64,000 nt of DNA from Auriscalpium vulgare (GCA_019915015.1 JAHBBC010000010.1:1612001-1676000); one strand, 5' to 3'; positions 12,001 through 21,483 are shown, counted from the first letter of the stretch. Notes: generated by a model from the letters alone, not told the origin. Made by a program: numbers and translations.

Positions 12001-12124
12001 CGTCGTTGTAGATGCCCGGGGTATGGGGATGTTGCGATCGACCCATGGGACGTGTGCGACAACGGGAATCTGGATCGGAGGGAAGTATTCGGGCTTGAAG
12101 CTGCCGCGTTCGGTGTCGTCCCAT
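9062..12124 (-). CDS. Gypsy pol: reverse transcriptase, RNase H, integrase
   Basis: This open frame of about 1,020 codons copies element RNA into DNA and integrates it. In order: RT with FQTPYGALR and the catalytic FIDDVPLKG near residue 178 (IDD in place of YVDD), RNase H with VLAVDTSY near residue 350, a Glu-rich linker (SEEEE) near 535, an HHCC integrase zinc module (H...H...CHLC) near 628-660, the DDE core with D in YVDTLHM near 687, D in VTDNGG near 744 and E in NGIVERAH near 780, then a GPY/F-like C-terminal module (RYLGPL) and an acidic tail. The catalytic residues look intact. The true frame is entered from the upstream linker frame by a one-base shift near 12,019, so the first codons up to about residue 35 are not the native N-terminus. 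Confidence 0.93.
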   Translation of the reverse strand: MGRHRTRQLQARILPSDPDSRCRTRPMGRSQHPHTPGIYNDVCAMIKRKIAAGVYEPSNSSYRSKWFCVAKKDGKSLRIVHSLEPLNAVTVAHSGVPPIQEQLAEQFGGRACGGILDLYVGYDERLIDPRSRDFTTFQTPYGALRLVTLPMGWTNSVPIFHDDVTFILQDEIPTFTVPFIDDVPLKGPKSDYRLSDGSYEMIPENKDIRRFVWEHLTNVNRILQRMRYSGGTFSGPKSILIAREFTVLRHLCTPEGRRADPTTISAITNWGPLKDLSNVRAFLGTVGVCRIFIKDFAKHAWPLTKLTRKGTEWEYGPDQHKAQEYLKNALVKSDALRAIDYESQAPVVLAVDTSYIAVGYILAQEELNNPKKRYYSRFGSISLNDRERRFSQPKLEIYGLFRSLRALRMYLIGLRNFIVEVDASSIGGMLKNPDLVPTASINRWIIGILVFKFLLRHVPGIAHGPDGLSRRVRQPGDPEEPPDEDYDDWLDNLYGFLFAVPTHSSTVKPDQAPSLPAPGLNAVFALTADGQDLSEEEEPELSYDEVPRSDAAIKADKRLVHVREWLEDPVRPDHLSDQEFATFVRYALRFFSTGNRLYRRSGDGAHKLIPHPKRRIQVLVDCHDKVGHRGVFATRSLVGERFWWPSYESDVMWYVRTCHLCQQRQKRQILIPPTVATPAPLFAKIYVDTLHMPVSGGYRYIVQGRCSLTTYPEFSLLKKENAVAIADWIFQSILCRWGSLSEVVTDNGGPFVKALVHLEKKYHIRHIRISGYNSRANGIVERAHYDVRQALYKAANGDQTQWARCAFSVFWSERITVRKRMGCSPYFAVTGCHPIIPLDISEATYLQPPPESLLSTTDLIARRAIALQKRHDQVSALRSDVYAERLANARKFEKEHSHVIKNFDFKRGALVLIRHTAIEKSLNRKMRPRYLGPLVVVSRNRGGAYIVAELDGSVLDRPIAAFRVIPYFARKEIPFHLSDVDIDTHRLRELEASTQHGNDDGEEPPLPDAPDDEDEVTDQG
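10513..10553 (-). other. Internal copy of the PPT-adjacent block; candidate central polypurine tract
   Basis: These 41 nt match 1220-1260 at 37 positions, including the whole purine tract (GAGGAGGAGG on the minus strand). Here the tract encodes the SEEEE linker between RNase H and integrase. A second purine tract inside pol that copies the 3' tract is known as a central PPT in lentiviruses and in Ty1; use as a primer here is inference. Confidence 0.4.
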
Positions 12125-12864
12125 GCGAAAGCCTCGTTCTGCTTTACGATAATGTCGTGCAAGAGATCGCGCTCGGTCGGGGTGAGGAATTCGTAGCTGG
12201 GGTTCGCGTCCATCTTGTCGTGACGTTCTTGGGTGTATCGACCGGTGGGAACGAAGGGCGGGGGATGCGTCGATAATGGTGGCATGGATGCGAGGGGGTC
12301 TCCGATGATGTTGCGCTCGATGCGAAACCCGTCAGGAAGTGTGCCAAGAACGGGTCGGACTTTGTCTGCGACGGGCTTGTACTTCTTCTTGCCAAGAAAG
12401 ATGTCGACTGGTTCGGGATCGGAAGGCGAAGGCGACGATGTGGACGAGTTCAAGAAAGTGGTCGGTGGTCGCGGGGAATGTCCAAGATATTGCTGAGTGT
12501 CGTCGTCAAGATGTGGGTGTCGATAGCGCGGTTTCTGAGTCGGAGATGGCTTGCGATCGGACGACGTATACTGGTGACCAAGATTTGATTCGGGAGTCGT
12601 ACGTGATTTACAAGGCTCTGCGGGACATATTTTGTTCAAGAAAGACGGGGCTGCGTACTCTGGTAAATGCGTGCGGGCTTCGGAGGCGGTAACGTAGGCA
12701 GCTTGAATCGCGGAGTCGTCGGAGGCGTCGATTGGGGTATATGCAATGATGCGCGCGTCGTCGCCATCGCCTTCGATGATCATGGCGATGGCTTCATCTT
12801 CACCTAGATCATCAAAGGTGGGAGCCGCTATGGCATGCCTTGCGAAACCGATGATGGCCTCGCG
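12019..12864 (-). pseudogene. Frameshifted linker between gag-protease and RT
   Basis: The stretch reads in a frame offset by one from both gag and pol. It codes a Ser/Pro-rich linker followed by a conserved pre-RT segment (FLTPTERDLLHDIIVKQNEA) that runs straight into the RT start when the frame is changed near 12,019. Gag enters this frame by a shift near 12,864, about 50 nt before the gag stop. The two shifts are of opposite sense (+1 then -1), so gag and pol share one overall frame and the ancestor probably made a single polyprotein. Confidence 0.7.
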
Positions 12865-15607
12865 GGAAGGTCGGGATCGTCAAAATGTCGTCGGAGTTCG
12901 GGTTGCGGATGGTGACCGTCTGATCCTCGTCGCGGTAGTTGCGGACGATGCTCTCGGTGAGCACGTCGAAGGGGCGACCGAGGAGAATGTCATAGGCGAC
13001 GTCACGGACAACGTGCACCTGCAGGTAGAGAGTCATGTTCCCAAACTTGATCGGAACGTTGCGCGCCATGCCCAATGAGCTGGAGACCTGCCGATTGGCG
13101 CTCTGAAGTCGGATCTTGACGTTGGGGGAGTAGGCGAGCTCCAGGAAATGGGCGACCTCCTCGGACATCGCGATGACTTGCGAGCCGGGGTCCAGCAGAC
13201 ACTCGATCGTGGCACGACCGGCGACGAGACCGTCGATCGATCGGAGAGCGTGCGAGTCGCGAGCGACTGTGAGCATGTCGGGGTCGGGGCACTCGCCGGG
13301 GCCGAGATCGTTGAGGTACATCTCGATAGGGTCGGACATGTACAGGACGCACTCCTTCGATTCGTTCGACCAGAGCTGCTCCTTGGAGGCCTTTCGGGGA
13401 TCGGGGGCGTAGTTGGAGAAGACGCGCTCCTCAGCTTGCCTTATCGCGGCGGCCGGTGACACGAGCTCCTCGTCGGGGACTTCCTCCATGGTGACGCGCT
13501 GATAGTTCGTGGACGCGACGGGTGCTGCTGCTGCCTCGTTGACTGTGCGACGTGGGGTGACTGCGTCGCGGTACTTGGCGCGGACCTCGGGGGCGAGCGA
13601 CAAAAGTTCCTCCGGCGTGATGACGATCTGGGAGTCCTTCATAGCGCGAGCGAAGACTTGCTCTGCGATCTCCGATCGATGGACCGGGGGCAGGTTGCGA
13701 TAATTGGGCTCGCGAACCGCCTTGGGAGGATCGGCTGGCACTGTCTTGGGCTTCACCGGCGCGTCGGTCGCATCGCGTGCACCTCGAAAGGGATGCGCCG
13801 GTGCGGGCGCCGACTGATCGGAGGACTTGGCTGGTTGATCGGAAGCCGTCGGAGCGGCCGCAGCCTGCTTGGGCTTAGCGCGACGCGTGATCTCCACACC
13901 GTCAAAGACTTGCGCGTTGGTCGAGGCAGTCCTCTCGCCACGTAGCTGTGCGAGCTCCGCTTCAAGTGTGGCGATGCGATCGGAAGTCGAGAGGGTGAAG
14001 ACTTGGAGGGGCTCCTCCGGGATTACGCCGACGAACAGCTGTGCGGCAGCCCCTGGCTGCTCCGCTGCCTTGCGACGATGCCACTCTCTCACCCGATCGC
14101 GAAGGAAGTCGCCTGTGATGCGACTGGGCACGAAGGTACCGTTGGGCAAGGTAACCTTTCCGTCCGCGTTCCGAGCGACTATGCCTGCCCGAATATCTTC
14201 TTCGACTGCGGGGCACGCTGAGATGCGATGATCGGAAGCTCCATCGTACAGGCATCGACCTGCCAGGCGCTGCATGTTCGCGTTGGGGACAGCCGCTGGG
14301 GCGACTGCGACTGCCGGAACTGCGACGGCGACTGGTGCCGCCGCAGCCTGTTGAGTCACGCCGGGGAGTGCGCCTCCCTGCATCAGCGTTCGGACGAACG
14401 ATGCGATGATGTCCTCGGCCTTAATTGCGGGCGGAGGGGTCTGCGACTGTGGAGCTGGGGCTGGCGGGTTTGCGACGATGGTCGGAGCAGTCGTAGAGGT
14501 AGCGGTGGTGGCTCCTCGGATGTCCCTCGAGACCGACTGAAGCGCGAAGCGAGCAGCGCTATTGACGTCTGCGACCTCGTAGCTGTCGCCTGGGACCACA
14601 TCGGGCTTCTTGACTTGCAGTCGCGCCTCGATGCGCGGCCAAAGGTAGTCGGGGATCCCACGCGGAAAGTCGCTCTTCTGCTGCATGTCGGAGTACCGAT
14701 GATGCCGGATGAGGAATCCGGAGATCGTAATGAACGATCGGTAGTAGGCAGCGAAGTCGTCGAGCGTGACCATGTACGTGCGACGCGTGTCGGAGATGAG
14801 CGATTCGAGGTCGGAAGTGGAGTAGGTGCGATCCTCATCGGCGGTGGGGTAGAGTGCCTTTATCTCGGCCTTGAACACGTCGTACGTGCCTGCGAAGCCT
14901 GGCAGAGCCTCGAAACAATCGGCGACCTCGATCGGGACATAGCGTTGTACCCAATCTTTCTTCTGCTGGTCGGTGAGACCAGACTGCGCCGCAAGCGTCT
15001 CGAGGTCGGAAAAGAATCGCCTGATGGATCGCGGGTTTTCTTCATCAAAAACGGGGGCGGTCTTCGAACCGCGGGGGGGCATAGGAGTAGCCATCGGAAG
15101 CGGTGCGACGGGGGGTACGGCAGCTATGGTTGTTGCGGGAGGGGGGATAAAGGTGATCGGAGCTGTGACTGGTCCGACGTTGGGAGTCGGAGAGGGTGGA
15201 GTGATCGGCGTCGGAGGGTGCGATGGACGTGAAGGAGTCGATGGGGTCAAAGGTGTGAGAGCAGGCGACGGTGTTCGGAACCCGCCTGGGATGTGTGGGT
15301 GATCGAGTAGCTCGAACGACTCGCTTCCGGAGGTACTCGGAAGGTGATTGTGAGTCGCGTCCGGGCTGGGGACTTCGTCGAAGAGATCTCCGACGAGCGT
15401 GGGGGATCCGGGGATAGCAGGTGGGGGTACGACGAAGCTTTGTCGGACTTCGTCGGCGAGAGCGGAGGAACGGGTGTGGCGTCGATTGGAGAAGGGGGAA
15501 GGCGCTGGCGCTTGCTTCGGAGGAATCCTGACTGAAACCCTCGCGGTGGGCTCCAAAAGTGATGGACACAACCAGGTAGTAGGGCGGAATGCGTAACGTA
15601 GCACCAA
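12812..15607 (-). CDS. Gypsy gag-protease
   Basis: This frame of about 930 codons has a Pro/Ser/Thr-rich N-terminus, a capsid-like helical region at about residues 195-370, a degenerate zinc knuckle near residue 450 (CLYDGASDHRISAC, where the usual second Cys is Asp), Ala/Pro-rich spacers, and a retroviral-type aspartic protease near residue 800 (LLDPGSQ; later ILLGRPF). The first codon listed is TTG and no in-frame ATG is seen until about residue 170 (PMATPMPPRG), while a TAG lies just upstream; a spliced leader with an acceptor near 15,540 is one possible source of the start. The reading frame ends early because of the shift near 12,864. Confidence 0.85.
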   Translation of the reverse strand: MVLRYAFRPTTWLCPSLLEPTARVSVRIPPKQAPAPSPFSNRRHTRSSALADEVRQSFVVPPPAIPGSPTLVGDLFDEVPSPDATHNHLPSTSGSESFELLDHPHIPGGFRTPSPALTPLTPSTPSRPSHPPTPITPPSPTPNVGPVTAPITFIPPPATTIAAVPPVAPLPMATPMPPRGSKTAPVFDEENPRSIRRFFSDLETLAAQSGLTDQQKKDWVQRYVPIEVADCFEALPGFAGTYDVFKAEIKALYPTADEDRTYSTSDLESLISDTRRTYMVTLDDFAAYYRSFITISGFLIRHHRYSDMQQKSDFPRGIPDYLWPRIEARLQVKKPDVVPGDSYEVADVNSAARFALQSVSRDIRGATTATSTTAPTIVANPPAPAPQSQTPPPAIKAEDIIASFVRTLMQGGALPGVTQQAAAAPVAVAVPAVAVAPAAVPNANMQRLAGRCLYDGASDHRISACPAVEEDIRAGIVARNADGKVTLPNGTFVPSRITGDFLRDRVREWHRRKAAEQPGAAAQLFVGVIPEEPLQVFTLSTSDRIATLEAELAQLRGERTASTNAQVFDGVEITRRAKPKQAAAAPTASDQPAKSSDQSAPAPAHPFRGARDATDAPVKPKTVPADPPKAVREPNYRNLPPVHRSEIAEQVFARAMKDSQIVITPEELLSLAPEVRAKYRDAVTPRRTVNEAAAAPVASTNYQRVTMEEVPDEELVSPAAAIRQAEERVFSNYAPDPRKASKEQLWSNESKECVLYMSDPIEMYLNDLGPGECPDPDMLTVARDSHALRSIDGLVAGRATIECLLDPGSQVIAMSEEVAHFLELAYSPNVKIRLQSANRQVSSSLGMARNVPIKFGNMTLYLQVHVVRDVAYDILLGRPFDVLTESIVRNYRDEDQTVTIRNPNSDDILTIPTFPRGHHRFRKACHSGSHL

Positions 15608-15627
15608 TCCCTAGAGCGCTGCAGAGA

Positions 15628-16854
15628 TGTCGGTGTGTGTGCGAGCGAGCGTCAGGAGTCCCGGAGTAAGCGACGACCGTCTCCGATCAATCGTACTGCG
15701 ATCCGATCGAGAGCGCAGCAGCGACGAGGCGATCGATCGACTCTCCGACCGATCGGAAAGCGAGGCTTCGACGTACGACGTCGGAAGGCTGCGACGCGAC
15801 TGCGATCGAGGACTCGGGCAAAGGGGCAACAACGATGGAACAAGATGAGGGCGATAAGACGGGAAGCGAGAACAAAGGCTAAGGCGATGGCTGAGGCTGA
15901 GGCGCGAGAGCAGTCAACCGATGTTGACCGCTATACGATACGACGAGGGCGAGAGTGCACGACTTGTGCTCGGAGCGATGAGGGGGGGAACGTAACTTGC
16001 ATTTCGCAGAGTATCCGACGACTATTTATACGTTGCGACGAGTACAGTGCGTGTCCGATCGAATAAGTACGGAAACATCGGAAAGACAAAAGAAAAGATA
16101 GCGGCGTCGTATCAAATGGTGCGGACAATGTGCGAGAGTCATGCGACGGTCAGACGACGAGGAACGAGGCGGGGTACGATGTCGAGCGAACGATCAGCGC
16201 TGTCAAGGGACAAAGGAAACGGTGCGGGAAACGATCCGCTCTGTCGTCGACTGTGGGAAACAGCGTCGGGGAGCGCGGGAATAGACAAGGAGCACCATAT
16301 CGAGCACGATAGCGGCGGTCCGATGACGAGGACACGAGGATGCGCCTTCCGATTGCGAACGTTCGGAAAGCAACGCTTCCGACGCGCGTCGCGACTGGGT
16401 CACGTGTCGATCGCAAGTCGCGTCGTGACTGCGGGGGCGTAGCGCAGGTCGTAAGGCGCTAGGGCGCATCGGAGGGAAGCGGGCGAGTCGGTAGCGTTGA
16501 ATCGGAGGACATCGGGGTAGTCGGACTCGTGTGGCGGACAATGGGCGAACGGACAATGTGCGACTGAGGCGGTACTCGTATGGCGTGAGAGCTCCGGAGT
16601 TGCGTAGCGCCGAACGTGTCTGTCGTGCGACCAGGCTGTGCGAGTCTGATGGAAATCTGATGCGTCGTGACGGGCGTGGGAAATGCTGTGCTGGCGAGCG
16701 TGTGGCGACTGGGGGCGCGTGGTGCGAGCAGCGTGGGAGTCGGCGGGGCGTTCCGATCGTGGCGCAGGAAGGCCGAGGTCACGTGACCGAGGACTTGGTC
16801 GAAAATGCGAAAAGACAGTCGAGATCCCCTCCCAGCGCGGGACGGGGCTTGTCA
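15628..16854 (-). repeat. 5' LTR of the Gypsy element (right copy, complete)
   Basis: This is a complete LTR of 1,227 bp. In element orientation it begins TGACAAGC (16854) and ends CCGACA (15628), so it has the TG...CA ends of integrase-processed LTRs. It interrupts the RNase H frame of a DIRS-like element at 16854/16855. Confidence 0.93.
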
Positions 16855-18951
16855 GCGACGGAAGACGATGTTTGTCGGATAGTTGCGGCTGCGGCCGGTC
16901 CACCAGCCTTCGACGACACCTTGGTTGTCTCCGTAGACGAGGATGTCTTGTTGCTGAGCGTGTCGGGGGAAAGCCAGGAGGGAACGTACAAGGAACTCGA
17001 ACCCGACTGCTTCTGCCCAACCGATGTCTCTGCCGTCTTGTTTCCACCCGTCGCAGAGCTTCCATGCTCGCCAGCGCCCGCTGATGCAGATACCAATGCC
17101 CACTTCGGAGCTTGCATCCGAGTAGGCGGCGAGGTCGATGGGCGTGACGATTGGGGGGAGAGTGCGCTGTAGGCGAGGGCGCGAGAGGACAGCGACCCAC
17201 CAACGCATGTCGGTGTCAGTGCCGTGCGGCGGTGTAAGCGGCTTGTGCGGGTTTTCCCTAAATAAGGGCATCATTGTCTCTAGGCGCGTGAGGTAAGCGC
17301 GGCCCTCCGGAATTACCCGTGCGGCGTGCAGAAGCTTCCCGTAGAGCTTTTGGAGCTCCCGGAGGTCGTGCGTGCGTGAAGTTAGCCAGGCGGAGGTGGC
17401 CGCGAGGTATTTGGCTTGTTTTGCGGGGATGAGGCGGATAGTCTTGTGTCTCAAATTCCAGATTAGTCCGATGTACGGGAATTCTTCAGAGAATGGGACA
17501 TCTTTTTCCAGCTGCCATGGAATTCCAAGCTCGGCAGACACGGCGTCGATGTCTGCCATGCAGCACGAAAACTTTCCGTCTTCCGCGGAGCGCGGGGATG
17601 AGTGAGATAAGTCTCGGATGGGGGTCGAGCAGTCTTCGTCAAACTCTTCGACGCGTCCGTCGGGAAGTTCTGCGCCTCGGTACCAAAGCCGGCCGCCTGA
17701 GTGCTGTACTCCTCCGTTGGCGACTATTCGTCGATGGCACTGTGCACGGAACTTGTTGTATTCGACGATGTACTTGCGCAGGATTCTGACGAAAGGGTGG
17801 TCGTCGACCCATTTGGATATTGGTCCGAGACCACGCGCACGCATGATGGCGACTCCGGCGTCTTGGAGGCCGCCGTACGCGCCGGCGTTAGGCGTGGCTC
17901 CGAATGCGGCGTTCGTGTCTAGCGCGTATGCACGCTCCTCGACGTTGGAAATGCGGACGACAGCGGCAGGCCACTGCGAGGGATGTAGCGGGATGGTGCG
18001 GTATGCTTCTGACACGTCTCGCACCGCACACTGAGAACCTGGCGGTAGTCGGAGGACGATGAGCGCGAAGGTGGAGAAGGTGCCCCACGTGCAAGGGAAA
18101 TGATCAGAAACGACGTGTGAATTAATTGACGAAACGCGGGGGGAGGGATTGCGGGGGAAGGAGAAATTCTGTATAAGGCGGAGCTTTGCGGGATTGTGGG
18201 GCTTGGGAATGAGGGAGAGGGGGGAAGTCTGGAAAGGGCCTATTATGGACTCAAGTTCTGGGCGGGAGAAAGGGCCGATGTATCGACCACGGTCAAATTC
18301 GAGCTGTACAGTGTTGGCAAAGCTCTCTGAGTGATCAAGAATGGAAGAGTCATTAAGGGGTGCAAAGGTAAAAGATATTGAAGGAAATTCAACGACGAAA
18401 CCATGTGTGATGCCGTTCACAATATGTGCGTATGTAGTGTGGAGGCCGGCCGCCGAAAGGGCGGCCGCCCATGCGCCGACCTTGTATGGCGTGCAGGGAT
18501 TAAGCTTTCTCCGCTCGACTGCAGCGCGCAGCGCCGTGGTTCGTGTTGCCGCACCCGGAGCATCGGTGGCGCTCCTGGTGACCGGAGCTGCGACAGCCGC
18601 TTGAGCGCTGCCAATCGATGCAGATCGGCTCATCGTCGGGGAAGACGAGCTTGTGGCGAGAGTTGCGCCGGACGTACGCTTTGTCGCCGTTCCAGAGCGT
18701 GTTGGCGTTGCATTGCGCGAAGTCGTGCTCTTTGGTGCTGAGGCAAAGGGCGCAAATGCGGGCCGCTTTGGGAGCGGGAAAGGACTGGCGCGATGATGAC
18801 GACCTGGGAGGCGGGGATGCGGATGCGGATCGCTGACGCTTGCGCGCGGGCGGTGCGGGGGAATATGACGTCGAGCGCTTCCGCCTGCCCGACTTCGAAG
18901 ACTTTTTGTCGGGCCTCCCGCGTCCGCTGGCGTTTGGCTTGGACGATGCAC
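16855..18951 (-). pseudogene. DIRS-type RT-RNase H, truncated at its C-terminus
   Basis: The frame is open for about 699 codons. Recognisable motifs are LRLIQNFSFPRN and VRDVSEAYRTIPLH (near residue 318), FGATPNAGAYGG, the catalytic KWVDDHPF (near 378), and RNase H acidic residues in AYSDASSEVGIG (near 612), GWAEAVGFEF (near 647) and VYGDNQGVVEGW (near 670). WVDD is typical of DIRS-like RTs. The frame ends after NIVFRR because the stop is supplied by the inserted LTR. The real start is probably inside the overlap with the gag frame (about 18.6-18.9 kb), since the first 100 residues are low-complexity. Without its C-terminal recombinase this copy cannot transpose by itself. Confidence 0.85.
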
Positions 18952-19846
18952 GACCGCCTGAGGGGGTGTCGCCTCTGGAGCGGCGGTTGTCGTCGCGCCC
19001 TTCGTTGAGGCGGTCCGCGCAGCCTACGAGATACTCGTCTTGGTACTTGTTCTCGAAGCGGCGGAAAAGCTCGTCATTCCAGATGCCGATATTGATGCGG
19101 TCTTCAACGTTGGGCAGGTTCAAGGAGTCGTGCCACTGCTTGCGCACGTAGGCCTGGTACCGTACCAGAACCGCTGGCCCGTGCCTCTCGCCGTGACTCT
19201 CGTGAGTGTTCCAATGCCAATAGAATTTTTGCAGGGCGTCGACGTGCTTGTCTGGCCATCTGAGCTTGATGAGGGTGGCTAAGAGGCAGCGTAGCCCGAC
19301 GGAAACCTGCTGCGGCGTGAGGTGTTCGTCTTGATGGCATGCGCGAAGGGGTTTCTCCTTGAGCGCTACGGTCCCGTCCTTGCGCAAGGTCGCGATGGCG
19401 TCGTCGTCGTCGCGGTCGGATGCGTTGACACCGTGAGTCTCGCAGCCCTCGCGCGTGAAGTAGTAGAGCGGGGCGTACTTGCCGGCTTTTAGGAGAGCCA
19501 GGGCGGTGTCGCTCGGGCGGTGGTCCTGCTTGTCTCCAATCTTCCCGTTCGGGTTGAAATCCGGGAGCTGAGGCCGGCGCTTCTCGGCTTCTTCGGCAGC
19601 TAGGCGCTCTTCCTGAACGCGGACGGCGGCTTCTTGGGCGGCTGCGGCGTCCGAGACGACCTTGTCGGCTGCTACTTGCGCGTCCCAAGCGCCGCGTTCG
19701 AGGGCGTTGTTCTGAGTCCAGAGGTCCAGCATTCGCTGCTGAGCTTCATCGGGCGTCTCTTGGCCAACGATGGCTGTGGCGATGACTTCGGGCCGGTAGA
19801 CAGGCGGTTGGAGGTCGTATGGATTGAAGGTGATACGGTTGGCCAT
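18500..19846 (-). CDS. DIRS-like ORF1 (gag-like) with zinc knuckle
   Basis: It starts at a clear ATG (19846) and runs 448 codons. It has an Ala/Glu-rich helical region at about residues 60-90, a basic Ser/Arg/Lys-rich segment (about 290-350) and three Cys clusters at the C-terminus: CALC...C, C...C...H...C, and a standard CX2CX4HX4C knuckle (CSGCGNTNHGAARC). This is the layout of the nucleic-acid-binding first ORF of DIRS elements. Its 3' end overlaps the RT frame by about 450 nt in another frame, a common DIRS arrangement. It appears intact. Confidence 0.8.
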   Translation of the reverse strand: MANRITFNPYDLQPPVYRPEVIATAIVGQETPDEAQQRMLDLWTQNNALERGAWDAQVAADKVVSDAAAAQEAAVRVQEERLAAEEAEKRRPQLPDFNPNGKIGDKQDHRPSDTALALLKAGKYAPLYYFTREGCETHGVNASDRDDDDAIATLRKDGTVALKEKPLRACHQDEHLTPQQVSVGLRCLLATLIKLRWPDKHVDALQKFYWHWNTHESHGERHGPAVLVRYQAYVRKQWHDSLNLPNVEDRINIGIWNDELFRRFENKYQDEYLVGCADRLNEGRDDNRRSRGDTPSGGRASSKPNASGRGRPDKKSSKSGRRKRSTSYSPAPPARKRQRSASASPPPRSSSSRQSFPAPKAARICALCLSTKEHDFAQCNANTLWNGDKAYVRRNSRHKLVFPDDEPICIDWQRSSGCRSSGHQERHRCSGCGNTNHGAARCSRAEKA

Positions 19847-19849
19847 TGC

Positions 19850-21475
19850 GACAACGGGGGAACAATTTTAAGTGCAAAAGATCGAGAGTGAGCGGATACG
19901 ACCGCGAAGGCGAGTGGAGAGGAAGACGAGGAAAAACTTGGCATGGCGCGCTGGGCGTGTGTCGAGTCCGGCTACGGCCGCGACCATAGACCACGTGCTA
20001 TGGCCATACTCGTTCCTCGCATTACCATAGAACTCCAAACTCTGCTGACAACCTCCACCAAGTACTGGCTCGAAGGCTTCGCTGCTAGCCCTCTCATTCG
20101 AGATCAAACTGGTGACTTTACATGGCTACATTGGCTACGAGCGACCACGTCCGGCTGCTCACGGTGATGTCGCCATTCTTAGGACCCGCGTACGTGTCCG
20201 ATGTCGCGATGGTTGATCATGATCCTTCCGATTCCTGCCTGCTGAATGGACGCCGGTCGTGGCACACCTAATCCACGCGCGCAACACGACATGCCGTCCA
20301 AGTGGGGCCTCCCTTGATTTCACGCTGTGGGCTGCTCCCCGGGGTGAAGGGCCGACGGGCAGCTTCTTCTTCGCACCTTGTGGAGGACATCTAACGCCAC
20401 TGCCGGGGCCGTACTTCACCGTAAGCTGTGCTTTCTTCGTAAACCCCGTTCGGCACCCCTTCTCCACGCCGTCGACGAGTCGTTGTGAAGTCCATGGACC
20501 AACCTAAGCGATTCCGGAGATTCTATCGTGGTCTTCCAGTCTCTGCGCAAATATTCTCCACCCGTTGTTCATCCATGGAACTCCGTGGCCCACGGGCTCT
20601 GGAAAGGCATGCGCCTTTCATCTCCCTATAGTTGATCCGTTCTTCGACTCTCACGGCATCATTCTGGCAGCTCGACTCCGACTTTTGCAAGCTCGTCAGC
20701 TTTGGACGCCACTGATCAACATCAGTCATGGCCGCACAGGCTTTCATTGGCGGCTGCTGCGTGCTTGCAACGCATTGGTTACAGTCTACGGACAACTCTA
20801 ACGGAACTGCGCTTTCTCATATACACCAGGATGCTTCCTCTTCACGCTTCCGACGACATGCTGTCATTTGGAGCACACATGCCGCTTGCTAGGGCAAATC
20901 CGGGGTGTCGACACGTTCATTCAGCGTGAGTCGTGCCGTTATGACACGTTCCTCGTCCCCACGACCGACTCAAGTCCGAAGTGATAACTTAATCCTGCGC
21001 ACAGCCAACGTACCGGATCCCGACCAAATTCCCATGGACGGCTCCACAAAACTTTGCTGTTATTCTACCGTCAAGAACCTTGCCAGTCCGGAAGAATTAA
21101 CCTTGTCATCTTGCCTCTGTTGCTCCACTAACCCGTCATTTTGCGTCAGTATGCTGTGAGTACGGCTTGTTCATGTCGACATTTCACTCCGGCGCGCTGT
21201 CCGAGAAGTATTGCTCTGATACTCCTACCTTACGTAGAATCACCTTCGCGGACGCGTACAACGGTACATGCACCAGATGACGCGAGGAGAACCGCACATA
21301 GCGCACTGGGATTGGCCTCATCTCGAACAATTCGGTGCGGCCAACAGAACGGGTTCACGCGAGACCGCGGACTGCACGGACATACAGTAGCATCGCACCG
21401 CACCCCTTCCCGAGCTATACAGATGAAGCATGACTCTACCGCAGACATACAGCGGCCCATTGCCCATTGCTTTTG
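19850..21475. other. Intergenic region; no gene supported
   Basis: About 1.6 kb with only short open frames on both strands. None shows a domain or a consistent exon structure. The left part may hold the 5' untranslated region or terminal repeat of the DIRS element; the right part is the promoter of the gene at 21567. Confidence 0.6.
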
Positions 21476-21483
21476 TATAAATA
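21476..21483 (+). promoter_or_regulatory. TATA box (TATAAATA)
   Basis: TATAAATA lies 91 nt before the ATG of the secreted-protein gene at 21567 and is followed by a pyrimidine-rich leader, a common layout for strongly expressed fungal genes. Confidence 0.7.

Larger units (their letters stand above)
1..16854 (-). mobile_element. Ty3/Gypsy LTR retrotransposon, about 16.9 kb, minus strand
   Basis: Two direct copies of the same long terminal sequence bound this interval (1-1219 and 15628-16854; the left copy lacks about 8 nt cut by the window edge). On the minus strand the order is 5' LTR, gag-protease, linker, RT-RNaseH-integrase, a long extra segment, a purine tract and the 3' LTR; protease and RT before integrase is the Ty3/Gypsy order. 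A purine tract abutting the left LTR on the minus strand fixes the orientation. The usual internal length is 5-8 kb; here it is 14.4 kb because 1220-9061 adds a satellite array and an antisense spliced gene. It lies inside a DIRS-like element. The target-site duplication cannot be read because the left flank is outside the window; 16855-16859 (gcgac) is the expected copy. No convincing tRNA primer-binding site was seen next to 15627. Confidence 0.9.
16855..19846 (-). mobile_element. DIRS-like retroelement, 5' half, cut by the Gypsy insertion
   Basis: Two overlapping minus-strand frames code a gag-like zinc-knuckle protein and an RT-RNase H of the DIRS type. The second frame stops exactly where the Gypsy LTR begins, so the part with methyltransferase and/or tyrosine recombinase and the terminal repeats should lie left of the window beyond the other LTR. 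No integrase or protease domain is present in what remains, which fits DIRS rather than LTR elements. The right end is uncertain; no inverted repeat was recognised at 19,850-20,000. Confidence 0.8.

Noticed and set aside
15605..15607. Gag start codon at 15607
   Set aside because: The first codon is TTG, not ATG. The frame is real but the start is not; a spliced or internal start is more likely.
15550..15627. tRNA primer-binding site next to the 5' LTR
   Set aside because: TGG words occur 20-75 nt from the LTR end, but none abuts it and none extends to a convincing 3' tRNA complement. Self-priming cannot be excluded.
16855..18951. Gypsy pol for the right-hand RT frame
   Set aside because: It has the WVDD and spacing of DIRS-type RTs, no protease or integrase, and a different gag with overlapping frames.
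20159..20467. Minus-strand open frame of 102 codons
   Set aside because: No signal, domain, or exon partner; left as intergenic.
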